Positions 1 through 9,609 of a stretch of 12,295 bases of DNA are shown here, piece by piece. The DNA is from Tieghemiomyces parasiticus. Lineage: Eukaryota; Kickxellomycota; Dimargaritomycetes; Dimargaritales; Dimargaritaceae. Both the position numbers and the translations under genes were made by a program. A model generated the notes under the pieces. It was not told the origin of the DNA, made no database searches, and saw only the letters and a program-made list of their open reading frames with translations. The stretch covers positions 1 to 12,295 of the forward strand of contig JANBPT010001216.1 in the NCBI GenBank assembly GCA_027575765.1. Reading direction: 5' to 3'. Each line of letters begins with the position of its first letter. Positions within the stretch are counted from its first letter, which is position 1.

Positions 1-90
1 GCTCTGCTCCGTCGTCTGCTGCCCGCCCCGCGATCCAAGCCTTCGATTCCACCGTCACCGCCGGCCAAGACCGCGCCTCGCGCGAAGCAG

Positions 91-244
91 GTAGGTAGTT
101 AGCGCTGGGACGAGGATTGCCGTCCAGCATTCGCCTGCCGTTTGGAGGAGACAGGAGGAGGAGGAGGATTGGCATTCTCGCCTCTTTTTTTTTTTATGAT
201 TCCTTACTAACGTGTGCTTCTGTTGGCGTCACCGCCCGATTCAG
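91..244 (+). other. Spliceosomal intron (154 nt)
   Basis: The donor is CAG|GTAGGT at 91. A T11 run sits at 185-195, a perfect TACTAAC branch element at 205-211, and the first AG after it is CAG at 242-244, 34 nt from the branch A. All three splice elements are seen directly. Which transcript it belongs to is inferred: it is on the RhoGEF strand and upstream of it. Confidence 0.7.
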
Positions 245-882
245 AAGCTCACGGCCATATGTTGTGGGCGCTTCATTCCCCCTTCCCTTAAGCCGATTGA
301 CCGGCATGGGCCCCTCCCCCTCGTCCTTCACCGGCCTATATCCCCTCTTGCACTGGCACATCTAGCGGCGGGGTTGTGGGGGAGGGGCAGAGAGCGGGGA
401 AAGAAGGAGCTCCTGGATGACGGCTCCTTCCCGAGCTGCACTCGCACACCCCTCCCCAGCCACCCTCTAGCCCCCGCTCTCTCACTTTCAATACCTGTGC
501 CCCGGTATTCAGTGGGTCCTTTTCCTTAATCCCTCCACCGCCGCTATTTCCCGGGTCCCCCCCTCCATCCACGCCCTGCACGCGCGTTGCCTTGCCGACC
601 TTCTCTCCGTTTTTCTCCCCCCGGCCCGTCCTGCCGACGCTGGCCCCGCACTCCAGCCACTACCGCATTCAACCGCCTCCATCTGCTCATCAGGCCAATG
701 CCTTCCTAACCCACACCCAACCCATCCGCCATCGTCGCTCGTCTTCCCTCGTAAACCTACCCGCTCCCTCCACCGCGTCTACATCCCCACGCTTCTACAC
801 TTGGCAGCCGCCCCATTCGGAGCCTGCCCGGCGTCCGCTCGCCTCCCGTTTCCTGCCCGACTCCCGCCCGCATCGTTCTGAG

Positions 883-1026
883 GTAAGCCCTTTCCTCCCC
901 CCTCAAGCCTCGACCCCGCGCCCGATCCCACAGCACCCGGCGGCTTCAGCTCCCGCCGGTAGCCAATTTTCCTCTTGACCAGGCTAACCCTGTCTGGTCC
1001 CCATCACCCTTCGCCACCGACCACAG
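883..1026 (+). other. Candidate intron (144 nt) just upstream of the annotated RhoGEF ATG
   Basis: The donor is GAG|GTAAGC at 883, a CTAAC branch element lies at 984-988, and a CACAG acceptor ends at 1026, 39 nt from the branch A. Removing it joins the frame open over 421-882 to the RhoGEF frame with phase 0 and removes the in-frame TAA at 985-987. An alternative acceptor at 982 leads into a frame that soon stops, and it has no suitably placed branch point. Confidence 0.55.
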
Positions 1027-1053
1027 CGTACCCTTACCCGCCCGGCCCCGACT

Positions 1054-4000
1054 ATGCAAGGCTCCGTGGCCAAGCCGCCCGTTAAGCCGCCGTCTGGCAA
1101 GGGGCTCTCGGTAGCCGAGCGTATTGCCCTCCTGAACGCCACGCCAGGCCCCGCTCTCGGTCGAAAGAAACAGCCTGTCGCACTACCATCAACGCCCCGG
1201 CCCCCCGTCCGGGCCGCCACCCCCACCGCCCGGACCACGCCGGCCAAACCCCCAGTGCCCTCTCCACGGCCGGCTGTCCGGGTCGCTGTCGCCCCTGCGG
1301 CCAAGACGAACCCACCACCGGACAAAACGCCGCCTGGCCGCTCCAAAACGCCCGTTCCAAAGACAAGGAGTCCGCTATTCGACCCGGCAAGTCCGTCGGC
1401 CCCGGTTCCGTGCTCGCCATTGCTACCACCACCACCGGCCGCCGGCCCTGTGCGTTCCTTGGCCCACCTGCGGGCCACTGGCCCGTCCGAAGAGGACCCT
1501 ACCCCGCCCTCATCGATCCCTCGCCCGCCGACGCCCCACTCGCCCCGTCGGCTGTCTCCCACCGGCCCCCCTACGCGCATCCCTCGGCGCCCTGGCTCGT
1601 CTCTCCCTCGGTCACCCCCAGTCTCCCCGCCGCCGCGCCGACCGGCCACTCCGGGGCTTATGGACCCCCCGCGCCGACCCCCGCCCGTGCCCACCGCGGC
1701 CTTACCCCCCGTACCCCAGCTACCACGGCTCGGCCCGATCCCCCGCATCCAACGGACGACGCCCCCACCCCCGCCACTCCAACCGATTAGCCCCCTGGAC
1801 CATACGGCAGCGCAGAGTCCTTGTACTGAGGCGGATAAGCCACCCCAGGCATCGGAATATGTCGACCCACCGCGGAGTCCTTCGGCCTCCGGCCACCCAC
1901 GGGCCGTGACTGAGTCGGCCACGGCCCTGCCGGTGTCGTTGGGCTCGGTGGACGTCACATCCCCGCCGGCCAGTCGCCTACCGCGCAAGGGCACCATCCG
2001 GCGGTCCCGCTCACACGCTGCTTTGGGCGAGGCCAGCCGGTCCGCCGCCGATCCTCTGCCCCCACTGCCGACCCTCCGTCCCCGTAAGGCCAGTCTCTCC
2101 GAGAACCTGGATGCCGTGCTCAGTCGAAGTGCCGGAGCCTACGCCGGTACAATCGCCGGAACCGCCCGTGTCATATACCCTGACGAGAACCAGCTGGCCC
2201 GGTCCGGTACCCGAATCACCTCGCCCATCGTCATCACCCGCCACATTCCCTTGCCGCCACGCCGGCAGCCCTCGGTACGTCGAGTGGTCGCCCCACCTCC
2301 GCCCACCTACCGATACGGTGAGGATGAGACCTGTGCTTCCCTGGCCCGCTATCTGGCCACCCGCCCCGCGCGTCGTACGCCCGACAAACCTCTTCCGCCG
2401 GTTCCCACCATACCAGGTGCCGACCCCACCACCTGGCTACCGGCCCTACCCGCCCTGCGGCCTCTGTCCATTCTGGCCGGCATGATCCCTTCCCCCGAGG
2501 CAGCGGAGGTAGGACGGACGACCACCAACCCGCGGTGCGCCAAACGCCGCCACGTGGAAGGTGAGCTAGCCGAGACGGAAGCCAGCTACCTCACCGACCT
2601 CTACGTGCTCTGGGGTGTGTTTCGCGCCCCGTGTGCGTCTCGTCCCGACCTGTTCCCGCCCAAGGTCCTCCGCACCCTGTTTGGCAATCTGGAGGCCGTG
2701 GTTACTAGCACGACCTACCTGGCTGTCCTTCTCCGTCTAGCCCAGGCGGCAGACGGTGCCCCAGGGGAGGAGGGCTCGCGTGACTCGGCCGGTTCCGACA
2801 CGACGGCCGTCCCCACCGAGAACGGCACCCCAACCTCCGCACCCATGAGCCAGCGCAATGTGTCTAACCCATTTCCGCCTGTCCGACCCCCGCGGTCTGC
2901 GCTGCGGCCCCGACCCTCGGTGGGGTCGGCGCTGGGATTCGCCAGTTCGACGTCCCTAGCTTCGTCCACGACGCCCTCAGTGACCTCCGCCCCTGTCCTG
3001 AGCGAAGAGTCACGCCAGCCCCGCTGGTCCCGGGCCTCCAATCCAACCGATCAACGGGCTAGTGTTTCCTCGGTATCCACCTGCTCAGAGGCCACCGTCC
3101 GCCTCAGCGCTTCTCCGGCCACCTCCGTACGTTTAGAGTCCGAGCCGGCTCCCGGACCATTTCCAGCCCCAGCTACCGTCCACGCTTTGCTCTCCCAGCA
3201 CCTGGCCGCCTCGACCCAGCCCCCCAATGTTGCCGACGTATTCTGCGCCATGGTAAGTCTCACCTTTTACCCTCCCGTTCCGAAGGGGGGGGGGGGCTGA
3301 CCGTAGCTGGCTGGTGGTATCATCAACCCACTCACCTCCGCCCCCTGCCTCCCGTATCGTATCCCAACATCTTCTCCTTTGGCCACTGACCCTCTCCTGC
3401 CTCTGCCCCCCCCCTCCTCTTCACCCGTTCCCTCTTCCCCAGGCCCGGCAAATCCGTGAGGTATACGCGCGGTACTGTACCAACTTTGACACGGCCATGG
3501 CCTGCTTGGCCCAGCTGCAGCAGGAAAGCGGTCCACGGCAGTTCCTCGAGATCCAGCAGCGCCAACTGGCTGGTAAGACCCACGCCTGGGATCTGGCCTC
3601 TCTGCTCATCAAGCCCGTGCAGCGCGTACTCAAGTATCCCCTCCTCTTCCAACAACTGGCCAAACTTACCGCGACCGCCGATCCCGCCGCCCACGCCGCC
3701 TTCGCCAGTGCCCACCGTAAGGCCGAGGCCTTGGCGGACCATCTTAATCAGGCCAAACGCCGCATCGCCCTCGTTCACCGGATCCTCGACGGCCATGGCG
3801 CGCTCGTGTCCGTCAACCTGGGGGCCAGCGATCGACTCGCAGTTGCCGCCCTGGCCAAACGGAGTGCCCCCCGCCGGCCCAGTGTGCGCGACTCCCCCGC
3901 CCGCCTCATCCACACCCGTTCCTCGGCCAACCTGCGCTCGCCCACGACGCCGCAGTCGACTTCGCGGCCCCCTTCTCCCCCGGGCGAACCCCGCAGACTC

Positions 4001-5893
4001 TCGCACTCCCGGTCGCACGCCACCCTTGCCCGTCGCGGCCAGAGCACCGCGGGCGCCGGTGGCGGCGAGGCTGGACTCAAGGAGCTATCCACCTCCCTAC
4101 GGGCGGGCTTGGTACGCACGCTGGGTCGGGGTCGGACCTCGCGGGGTGAGCTGGCCACGGCGTCCCCGTCGTCCTCGACCACCGCGACGCCCGCCGCCGC
4201 CGCCACCCCACCCAGCTTGTCCCCTCGCCGCCGTTCGAGCGCAGGCCAAGAGGCCTATACGGCCCTGATCGCTCGGTTCGACCACCAGCTAGCCGCTGCC
4301 CACACCTTCCGCCGCCACTCAGAGGCCTGGCTGTACGCGGTTGCCCGGTGGTCAGCCCGATGGGTCCAGCTCGCCCACAGCTGCCACGACTTTCTGGGCC
4401 CCGAGCCCGGTCCGCACACGGTGCTGTTCCGCGCTGAAGCCTTGGTCCGCCACGCCGCCCTCGCCGAGACTGTGGTGGTTCGCGACGCTGCTAAGGCCGT
4501 AGCCACTGAGGTATGGCCCGCCCTGCAGTGCCTAGTCGGCCTGTTTCACAATCCAGCGCTGGTCATCCGTCGGCACACTGAGCGGTACATTGACCACGTT
4601 CGCTTTGCCACCCTGCGCCAGCAGGGCGATACCCCGCTCCCCACCGAGCGCAACCTGGCCGAGGCCGCCGCCGAGTACGAAATGCTGAGAGTCCAGCTCA
4701 GTGCGGAGCTGCCAGTATTCCTCCGCCATGCCGCTGATCTCTTCACGGCGGTCACGAACCGATTTCTCGCCGTGCAGACCGCCTTTTACGCACGCTGCGC
4801 CCGCGACCTGCGCACCCGGTTCTTTGACGGAGACGTGGTGCTGGACCGAATCGCCCCGGATTACCGCCTGGCCCTCACCGTACCCACCCACCCCCACCGA
4901 TTCTCTTACGTAGGACCCGCTCGCGATGACGAGGGGTGGGACGACCGCCTTGCCGCTAGTGCCGCCGATCTGACGCGTATCGACACCCTCAACATGGTGC
5001 CTATCCGGCCGTCTCTGTCGGCGTCTACCGCGCGAGAGCCCTCCGCCACGGTGGCCCTGAGCCTCAGCGAGAAACTGGAGCGTATCCACGACAATATCAA
5101 GTGGTGCGTTGACAAGTCCCGGCACCGTGTCTCGCAGGCTTCGACGGTGGCCTCCACCTTGACTCCGGAGGCCCCCATGCCGTCCTTGCTGCACTTGCCC
5201 CCCGACGAGTACGCCGCCGTCGCCCACCCAGCCCGTGTCAAGAACCGCCCAGGCCTTTCCCGCGAATCGTCCCTATCACGGCGGCGGGCGGTCCTCATTG
5301 ACTTTTTACAGGATGCTGGTGTCACCGAGAATGCCTCCACACTATTCCTGCCCACACCTGAGGGCGAAGTCCCTGGCGATCCTTTCCGTACCCCTGACGA
5401 GTCCTGGTCGGAGGCGGGCTCCCCGCATCCATCCCCGCCCGTCTCGCCACACCGCGCTCTCCCGTCGTTCTTTGACTCACTGGTCTCACTTGATAGCGCC
5501 GCCACTGACCTTACCCCACGCACCCTGTCCCGGCAGAACTCCGGCCCGGCACCGGGGGTCCTATCGTCGGTGCCGCGCCTACCTGATGTCCTGCTCAACC
5601 GATCTGACTCATGGGGATTGGTGGGGTCCCTTCGCTCAGCCCCCCTTACCCCGGCCGACCCATTTGCCGGCGCCGAGGTGCGGCCCGCCGACTTTGTGTG
5701 CTTCGCTCTGTCCGCGTATACCGCGCAGGCCCCTTACGAACTCAATTTCGCTGCTGGTGTACCCCTTGTCGTGCGTCGCGTCGCGACCCTACCCACCCCG
5801 GAAGGCCCACCCGCCTACTGGTACCACGGTGAGCTGGGCCCCGGCGGGCCTCGGGGCTGGTTCCCCGCCGAGTACGCCCTCCGAAACGCCTGA
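1054..5893 (+). CDS. Rho/Cdc42 guanine nucleotide exchange factor, DH-BAR-SH3 (Tuba/Gef1-like)
   Basis: This gene has two exons, 1054-3252 and 3443-5893, joined in phase 0 and giving 1549 residues. It probably activates a Rho GTPase, most likely Cdc42, at curved or growing membrane. Residues 1-490 are proline-rich and disordered, with many PxxP sites and a short motif SVAERIALLN at 19-28. The DH domain starts near 497, is interrupted by a Ser/Pro/Arg-rich stretch of about 140 residues (567-706), and resumes to about 845. It includes the diagnostic CR3 helix LLIKPVQRVLKYPLLFQQL at 787-805. A basic Ser/Arg/Pro linker (about 850-1000) takes the place of a PH domain. A BAR-like helical domain runs from about 1001 to 1200. 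A Ser/Pro-rich spacer follows, and a C-terminal SH3 covers about 1480-1547 (ALSAY, ELNFAAG, GWFPAEYAL). Family knowledge: DH-BAR without PH is the layout of animal DNMBP/Tuba and fission yeast Gef1. The domain order is secure. The exact start is not: ATG 1054 is the first ATG after TAA 985, but splicing of 883-1026 would extend the N-terminus. Confidence 0.88.
3253..3442 (+). other. Intron within the RhoGEF DH domain (190 nt)
   Basis: The donor is ATG|GTAAGT at 3253, a CTGAC branch candidate lies at 3386-3390, and a pyrimidine-rich CCCCAG ends at 3442. It is phase 0 and restores the DH reading frame across the junction (…DVFCAM|ARQIREVY…). It carries a run of 12 G at 3285-3296. Reading through it would stop at TGA 3298-3300. 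Confidence 0.93.
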
Positions 5894-6830
5894 TTTGGCT
5901 GCATTACCTTCCAACACCTAGCCGGCCGTTGATCTGCCAGCGGGTGCCAACCACCTCCAACCCATTTTTTTGCATTCCTCATCCTCCTCCCAACACCTCG
6001 GCCACTCCCACCTTCAGTATATACGAGTAGTGAGCGCATTCCTATATTCATCTCCTGGGGCATCCCCTGGAAATTATTTCCGACTAATGAAGAAACGAAA
6101 CAAACGTAATAACCCAAGCCAATCTGGACAGCGGCGTGCATCACCCGGCTTGGGCAAAGGTCAATTGTCACGTTGACCGCCGATATTAATCGACGACGAG
6201 AATCACTGTCAGATAAGGCCAGTTAGAACAGTGCAAAGACGAAGGCCCCTTGAACCCTTATCGTCCCCGAGGCAAGGTTGAGGGGGGGGCAACCCGGCCG
6301 CGGACTTGGCGAGGAGGTTGGGCATAGAAGAGTACCGAACTGCCAAACAGGTCCGCTGGGAACAGTGATCTCCTGGGTGGTGGAGAATTATATCAAGACG
6401 CAAGTTTAACCCCTATCCAAGGCAGCCCAACTAACTGGGGTATCCTTCTGCGGAGGGGCTATATATTGTAGCGGCTCAGCCATCATCAGCCCAGCAATGA
6501 CGTCCTTGTCATTACGCATAGGAAATCGCCGAGTACTCCTTCGCTCTTGGGTTATTATGGCTGCGTAGCGCAGGTCACTCGTATCGGGCCCCTCCCCACC
6601 CTTCACGTCTCTGCAACGATGAGAGGCGCAAGTGATGGCGGTACAATTTAATACACAAATCATGTACATGGGTTACAAAAAAAAAAGGACGAAGCGAGTA
6701 TGATATTATCCGGATGTAAGAGTTGAATGCAGACGGTGTGGAGGGTAAGGAGGGGTCGAAGTGTCGAGGGCCCAGCGCATACTTAATAGCATTCATTAAT
6801 CCGGGGATCCGGCGGGTAACCAGGCCTGGG
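5894..6830. other. Intergenic region between two convergent genes
   Basis: This gap of about 940 nt holds the 3' UTRs of the RhoGEF (+) and of the acyltransferase (-). I see no convincing gene on either strand, since the short open frames lack conserved motifs and good starts. It is visibly less GC-rich than the flanking CDSs. It has a G8 run at 6282-6289 and an A10 run at 6677-6686. Weak poly(A)-signal candidates are AATAAC at 6108-6113 (+) and ATTAAA on the minus strand at 6647-6652. No canonical AATAAA was found on either strand. Confidence 0.6.
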
Positions 6831-9053
6831 CTACTCAGTCTCGTCGGACACTGCTGCTTCCGCGTCCGATCCTTCAGCACTGGCCGGGTGCAGCTGGGTA
6901 AGGGCGCTGAGGCCACCAGTGGTACCCGGGTGGCCCGCAAAACTGGCCTTCTTGCCATACAGCGACGTGTGACTGGACTGGCGGGAGAGGTGGCGGGACG
7001 ATTCGGCGTCCGAAGCCGGGCGGGACTCCCCCTCGCTCTTGTCCCAGCGCCAATCTGACACACCAAAGAAGTCGCCCACCGACCGGGTAAACTCCCCGGG
7101 GGTGGCTGGACGCTGGCTAGAGTAGGTACCCAGAAATTCGAGCGGGGACACCCAGTTAAGCCGGGACATGGTGGTCGGAGTGAGTGCCGGGAAGCTGAAC
7201 CGGGAGCCACCTGTAGTATCTTCGCCATCGGGCCCTTCGGCCGCCACAGGTTCGCCCAGGGGACCGCGAACGGGCCGCCGACGCCGTTTTCCGCCGGCAA
7301 ACTCACTGAGGGTGTGCGCCTCGTCAAAGTCCGGGTAGATCTTGGGAGCCAGCTCGTTAATGAGGTCCGTTACATCGTCCGAAAGGGCCTCCCGGCGTCG
7401 TGCTAGCTGTCGGGCCGAGTCGGCGCCCAAGAGCTGTACCAAGAATAGCGGACGGATAGAGCGGTAAATGTCTAGTCCACTCTCGCCAAACCACAGACAG
7501 GCGAAACTGAGCACGGGCAAGCTGATTAGGGTGAGCAAGGCGGCGTACACCGGCGGGCCTGCCCCCACGGCGCGCAACACGGCCAGCGAGGACGATGTGA
7601 ACCATGCGGGCCGGGTAACGCGCCAATACACGGCGCAGGCGGCGTAGGTCAGGTAGAGGGTTGGGAAGAAGACCAGGCACACTAGAATCTTCCAGGTGGC
7701 CAGCACGTCGCGGCCTTCGATCTTGACGGTGGATTTGGCCAGGGCCTCGCGTGCTTTGCGCTTGCTAATGAGCTTGGCGGCCACAAACACGGGCCCATTA
7801 AGGACCACGCCAGGCAGGGCCAGGGTGGCCATCACGCCCAAGCAGACCAGGCGCCACGCCATGAGAACCAGGGCATCCGCACGGTTGAGCACCATGCGGC
7901 CCACCTGGTGGTCCCGCAAACCGTAGTACTTGAGGTCCTGGTTGTATTCGGCGATGCGCTCACGTAGTTCCACGACGGCCGGGTGGTCCTTGAAGATCAT
8001 GTAGCCCTTGACAAAGCGGCGGGTGAGCTCGACAACCTGGCCCATGGACAGCTTGCGCCCGTCGGGCCGATACAGGCGGCGTCCGGCCTGGATAAGCTGT
8101 AGGGTCTCGTAGTCTGGGGTATTAATGGTGACGCTTTGCAGGGCCTCCGAGATGACGCCCAGCAGCTTAGAGCAGGCTTCGCGCTTTTCGGTCCCGCCGC
8201 GCTTAAACTGGGCCACTAGGGCGGGCGGGATGCTGATGGGGTCCCCAAACTGGACGATGGCGCGCGAGCGGAACTTGTGGGGGTGAAAGTAGTTGAGACC
8301 GCAGGGCACGATGCGCACGTTGAGGTCGGAGTTCTCGGCCATGGCACCGAGGGTCATGACGGCCACCCCGGCTTTGAGGGGCAGCATCTGGGCGCGGTCG
8401 TGCGAGCCACCCTCGGGGAAGATGCCAATGCAGTCGCCCTGGTTAAGGCGGCGATGGACAGCGTCGTAGACGCCGGACTGGTCTAGGTGCGGGTAAATTT
8501 TAAAGGGGGTTCCGTCGGGCTGGGTCAGGGCCTCAAGGGCGCGCAAGTCCTTGAATTCGCGGCGCACCTCCAACTCCGTATCACTCATCACCCGTACCAC
8601 CTCGCTGGACCCCGAGGCGTCTGGGATAGCCACCGAATCTCCGGGGTGTAACTGGGAGGTGAACTGGGTGCCCACGCCCAGCAGGCGGGTGGGGGCGTGG
8701 TACCGGTCGACCAAGCGCACGCGACCGGTACCAGCTACGGCACAGTCTTGAGCACGGGCCACGGGAATAGAGCGGATGGCCCGGGCAAAGGCGCCCACGA
8801 ACCGCCGCTTCATACTGGAGGCGGCGGTCAGCAGATACACACGGCGCCGGCAGTGACGCAAGAGCACGATAGGGTCGACGAACTGGTTGTGGTGCGGGGC
8901 CGCCACGAAGAAGACGGGGCCCTCGGTAGGGATCGAGTGGGCATTGCGTTCACCAATGTCGCGAAAGAAGATGCTGATAGTCTGACAGAAGAACCAGACG
9001 GTCAGGTCATATACCAAGTACGCCAGGGCGGAGGGGGGCGAGTCGTCGGCCAT
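6831..9053 (-). CDS. SCT1: Glycerol-3-phosphate / dihydroxyacetone-phosphate sn-1 acyltransferase (Sct1/Gpt2 type)
   Basis: This enzyme catalyses the first committed step of glycerolipid synthesis: acyl-CoA plus glycerol-3-phosphate or DHAP gives lysophosphatidate or its keto analogue. It is an integral ER/lipid-droplet membrane protein. The single exon encodes 740 residues, close to the yeast enzymes. The PlsC-type motifs are intact: block I HHNQFVDP with catalytic H55 and D60, block II SIPVARAQD at 95-103, block III FPEGGSHD at 212-219, and block IV IVPCGLNYFHP at about 248-258. Residues 104-167 form the beta-rich insertion (GVGTQFTSQLHPGD) typical of the fungal subfamily. Hydrophobic membrane segments lie near 394-418, 455-478 and 502-522, after the family motif VKIEGRDVLATWKIL. 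The tail from about 610 is Ser-rich and acidic, probably a phosphorylation target as in the yeast enzymes. The start is well supported: ATG is in a strong context (G at -3 and +4), with an in-frame TGA only 12 bases upstream (9063-9065). The symbol denotes the family; SCT1 and GPT2 paralogues cannot be told apart here. Confidence 0.95.
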   Translation of the reverse strand: MADDSPPSALAYLVYDLTVWFFCQTISIFFRDIGERNAHSIPTEGPVFFVAAPHHNQFVDPIVLLRHCRRRVYLLTAASSMKRRFVGAFARAIRSIPVARAQDCAVAGTGRVRLVDRYHAPTRLLGVGTQFTSQLHPGDSVAIPDASGSSEVVRVMSDTELEVRREFKDLRALEALTQPDGTPFKIYPHLDQSGVYDAVHRRLNQGDCIGIFPEGGSHDRAQMLPLKAGVAVMTLGAMAENSDLNVRIVPCGLNYFHPHKFRSRAIVQFGDPISIPPALVAQFKRGGTEKREACSKLLGVISEALQSVTINTPDYETLQLIQAGRRLYRPDGRKLSMGQVVELTRRFVKGYMIFKDHPAVVELRERIAEYNQDLKYYGLRDHQVGRMVLNRADALVLMAWRLVCLGVMATLALPGVVLNGPVFVAAKLISKRKAREALAKSTVKIEGRDVLATWKILVCLVFFPTLYLTYAACAVYWRVTRPAWFTSSSLAVLRAVGAGPPVYAALLTLISLPVLSFACLWFGESGLDIYRSIRPLFLVQLLGADSARQLARRREALSDDVTDLINELAPKIYPDFDEAHTLSEFAGGKRRRRPVRGPLGEPVAAEGPDGEDTTGGSRFSFPALTPTTMSRLNWVSPLEFLGTYSSQRPATPGEFTRSVGDFFGVSDWRWDKSEGESRPASDAESSRHLSRQSSHTSLYGKKASFAGHPGTTGGLSALTQLHPASAEGSDAEAAVSDETE

Positions 9054-9609
9054 GGCCGCGGGTCAACGGTGAAGGATGGGGGAGGAGGTGGTTGTGGCAG
9101 TGGGGGGGTGGAGTAATGGGCGGAAAAACTAAGAGGCAATAAGGCAAAGGGGGAAAGGGGGGAAACCGAGTAAGTGGCTGGACAAGTAAGACGGAGGCAA
9201 ACTGCACAAGGTTGTATGTTGCATACGAGAGCGGAGGGAGGGTGAGAAGTTGCCAGTGGCGGTAGAAGGGGGGGGGGGCTGAGTGGCCCACTCAAGCCGC
9301 GGCCTCAGAGTCAAAAGCAGAGGAATGGACAGTCCCAAGGAGGGAGCGGTGGCGCACCATGGGGCCTGAGAGACGGCATGCCTGCGTTGTCCTGGTTAGA
9401 GGCAGGAGCCTGGGGCCCCTCGATTCGTTCATGCTACATTTGGCCCCGGGCCTGGGTAGGGAGACGCCTCAGCCCAACCCTGCTGCCCGCCCCCTGCACA
9501 CCGGCGGATCGCGGCCCCTCCGCTCTTCTGCCACCGCCTCGTTGAGACATGCGGCCGTTACCGCATGCTCTTTTGTATCCTCATCGTTGGGAATTCGTCA
9601 TCCTCCACC
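9054..9609. promoter_or_regulatory. Shared divergent promoter/5' UTR region of the acyltransferase and EF-P genes
   Basis: These 556 nt separate the two divergent start codons, so the core promoters and 5' UTRs of both genes must lie here or in unseen leader introns. On the + strand the half nearer the acyltransferase is purine-rich with long G runs: about 9078-9111, two runs at 9149-9162, and G11 at 9268-9278. Its transcript would therefore start with a C/T-rich leader. I see no clear TATA box. An in-frame alternative ATG for EF-P lies at 9565. Confidence 0.6.

Larger units (their letters stand above)
1..1053 (+). other. 5' leader region of the RhoGEF gene, probably spliced; exon structure uncertain
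   Basis: There is no recognisable protein domain here. The stretch is pyrimidine-rich on the + strand and holds splice signals on the same strand as the RhoGEF: an intron at 91-244 with a perfect TACTAAC, and a candidate intron at 883-1026. The frame that feeds the RhoGEF is open from 421 to 882 (stop TGA at 418-420) but contains no ATG. The stretch is therefore either 5' UTR or internal coding exon whose start lies further upstream. Bases 1-90 are open in all three frames and end in CAG|GTAGGT, so they look like an exon, either of this gene or the tail of a neighbour. Several ATGs (259, 306, 415, 697) would be upstream ATGs if this is UTR. A short GGA-repeat tract lies near 142-166. Confidence 0.5.

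Noticed and set aside
984..1997. Long minus-strand open frame of 337 codons antisense to the RhoGEF N-terminus
   Set aside because: It is Gly/Arg low-complexity and arises from the GC-rich, proline-coding opposite strand. It has no domain, and the sense frame is supported by domains and splicing.
2756..3172. Possible in-frame intron covering the DH insertion
   Set aside because: The donor (GTGCCC) is poor and the frame stays open for 139 codons, so I treat it as coding. I kept the doubt in the findings.
3253..3300. RhoGEF first exon reading through to TGA at 3298-3300 as a 748-residue protein
   Set aside because: GTAAGT at 3253 and the CCCCAG acceptor at 3442 restore the DH domain. The read-through part is poly-Gly from the G12 run.
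4274..4284. GGTTCGACCAC resembling a tRNA B box
   Set aside because: It lies inside the BAR coding sequence, misses the final consensus bases and has no matching A box or cloverleaf.
3332..5598. Several minus-strand open frames (for example 3332-4018, 4532-5227, 4906-5598)
   Set aside because: They are shadows of the DH, BAR and linker coding sequence. None shows a family motif.
6209..6669. Two adjacent minus-strand short open frames in the convergent gap
   Set aside because: They show no recognisable motif and have base composition unlike the neighbouring genes. They are more likely 3' UTR or spacer.
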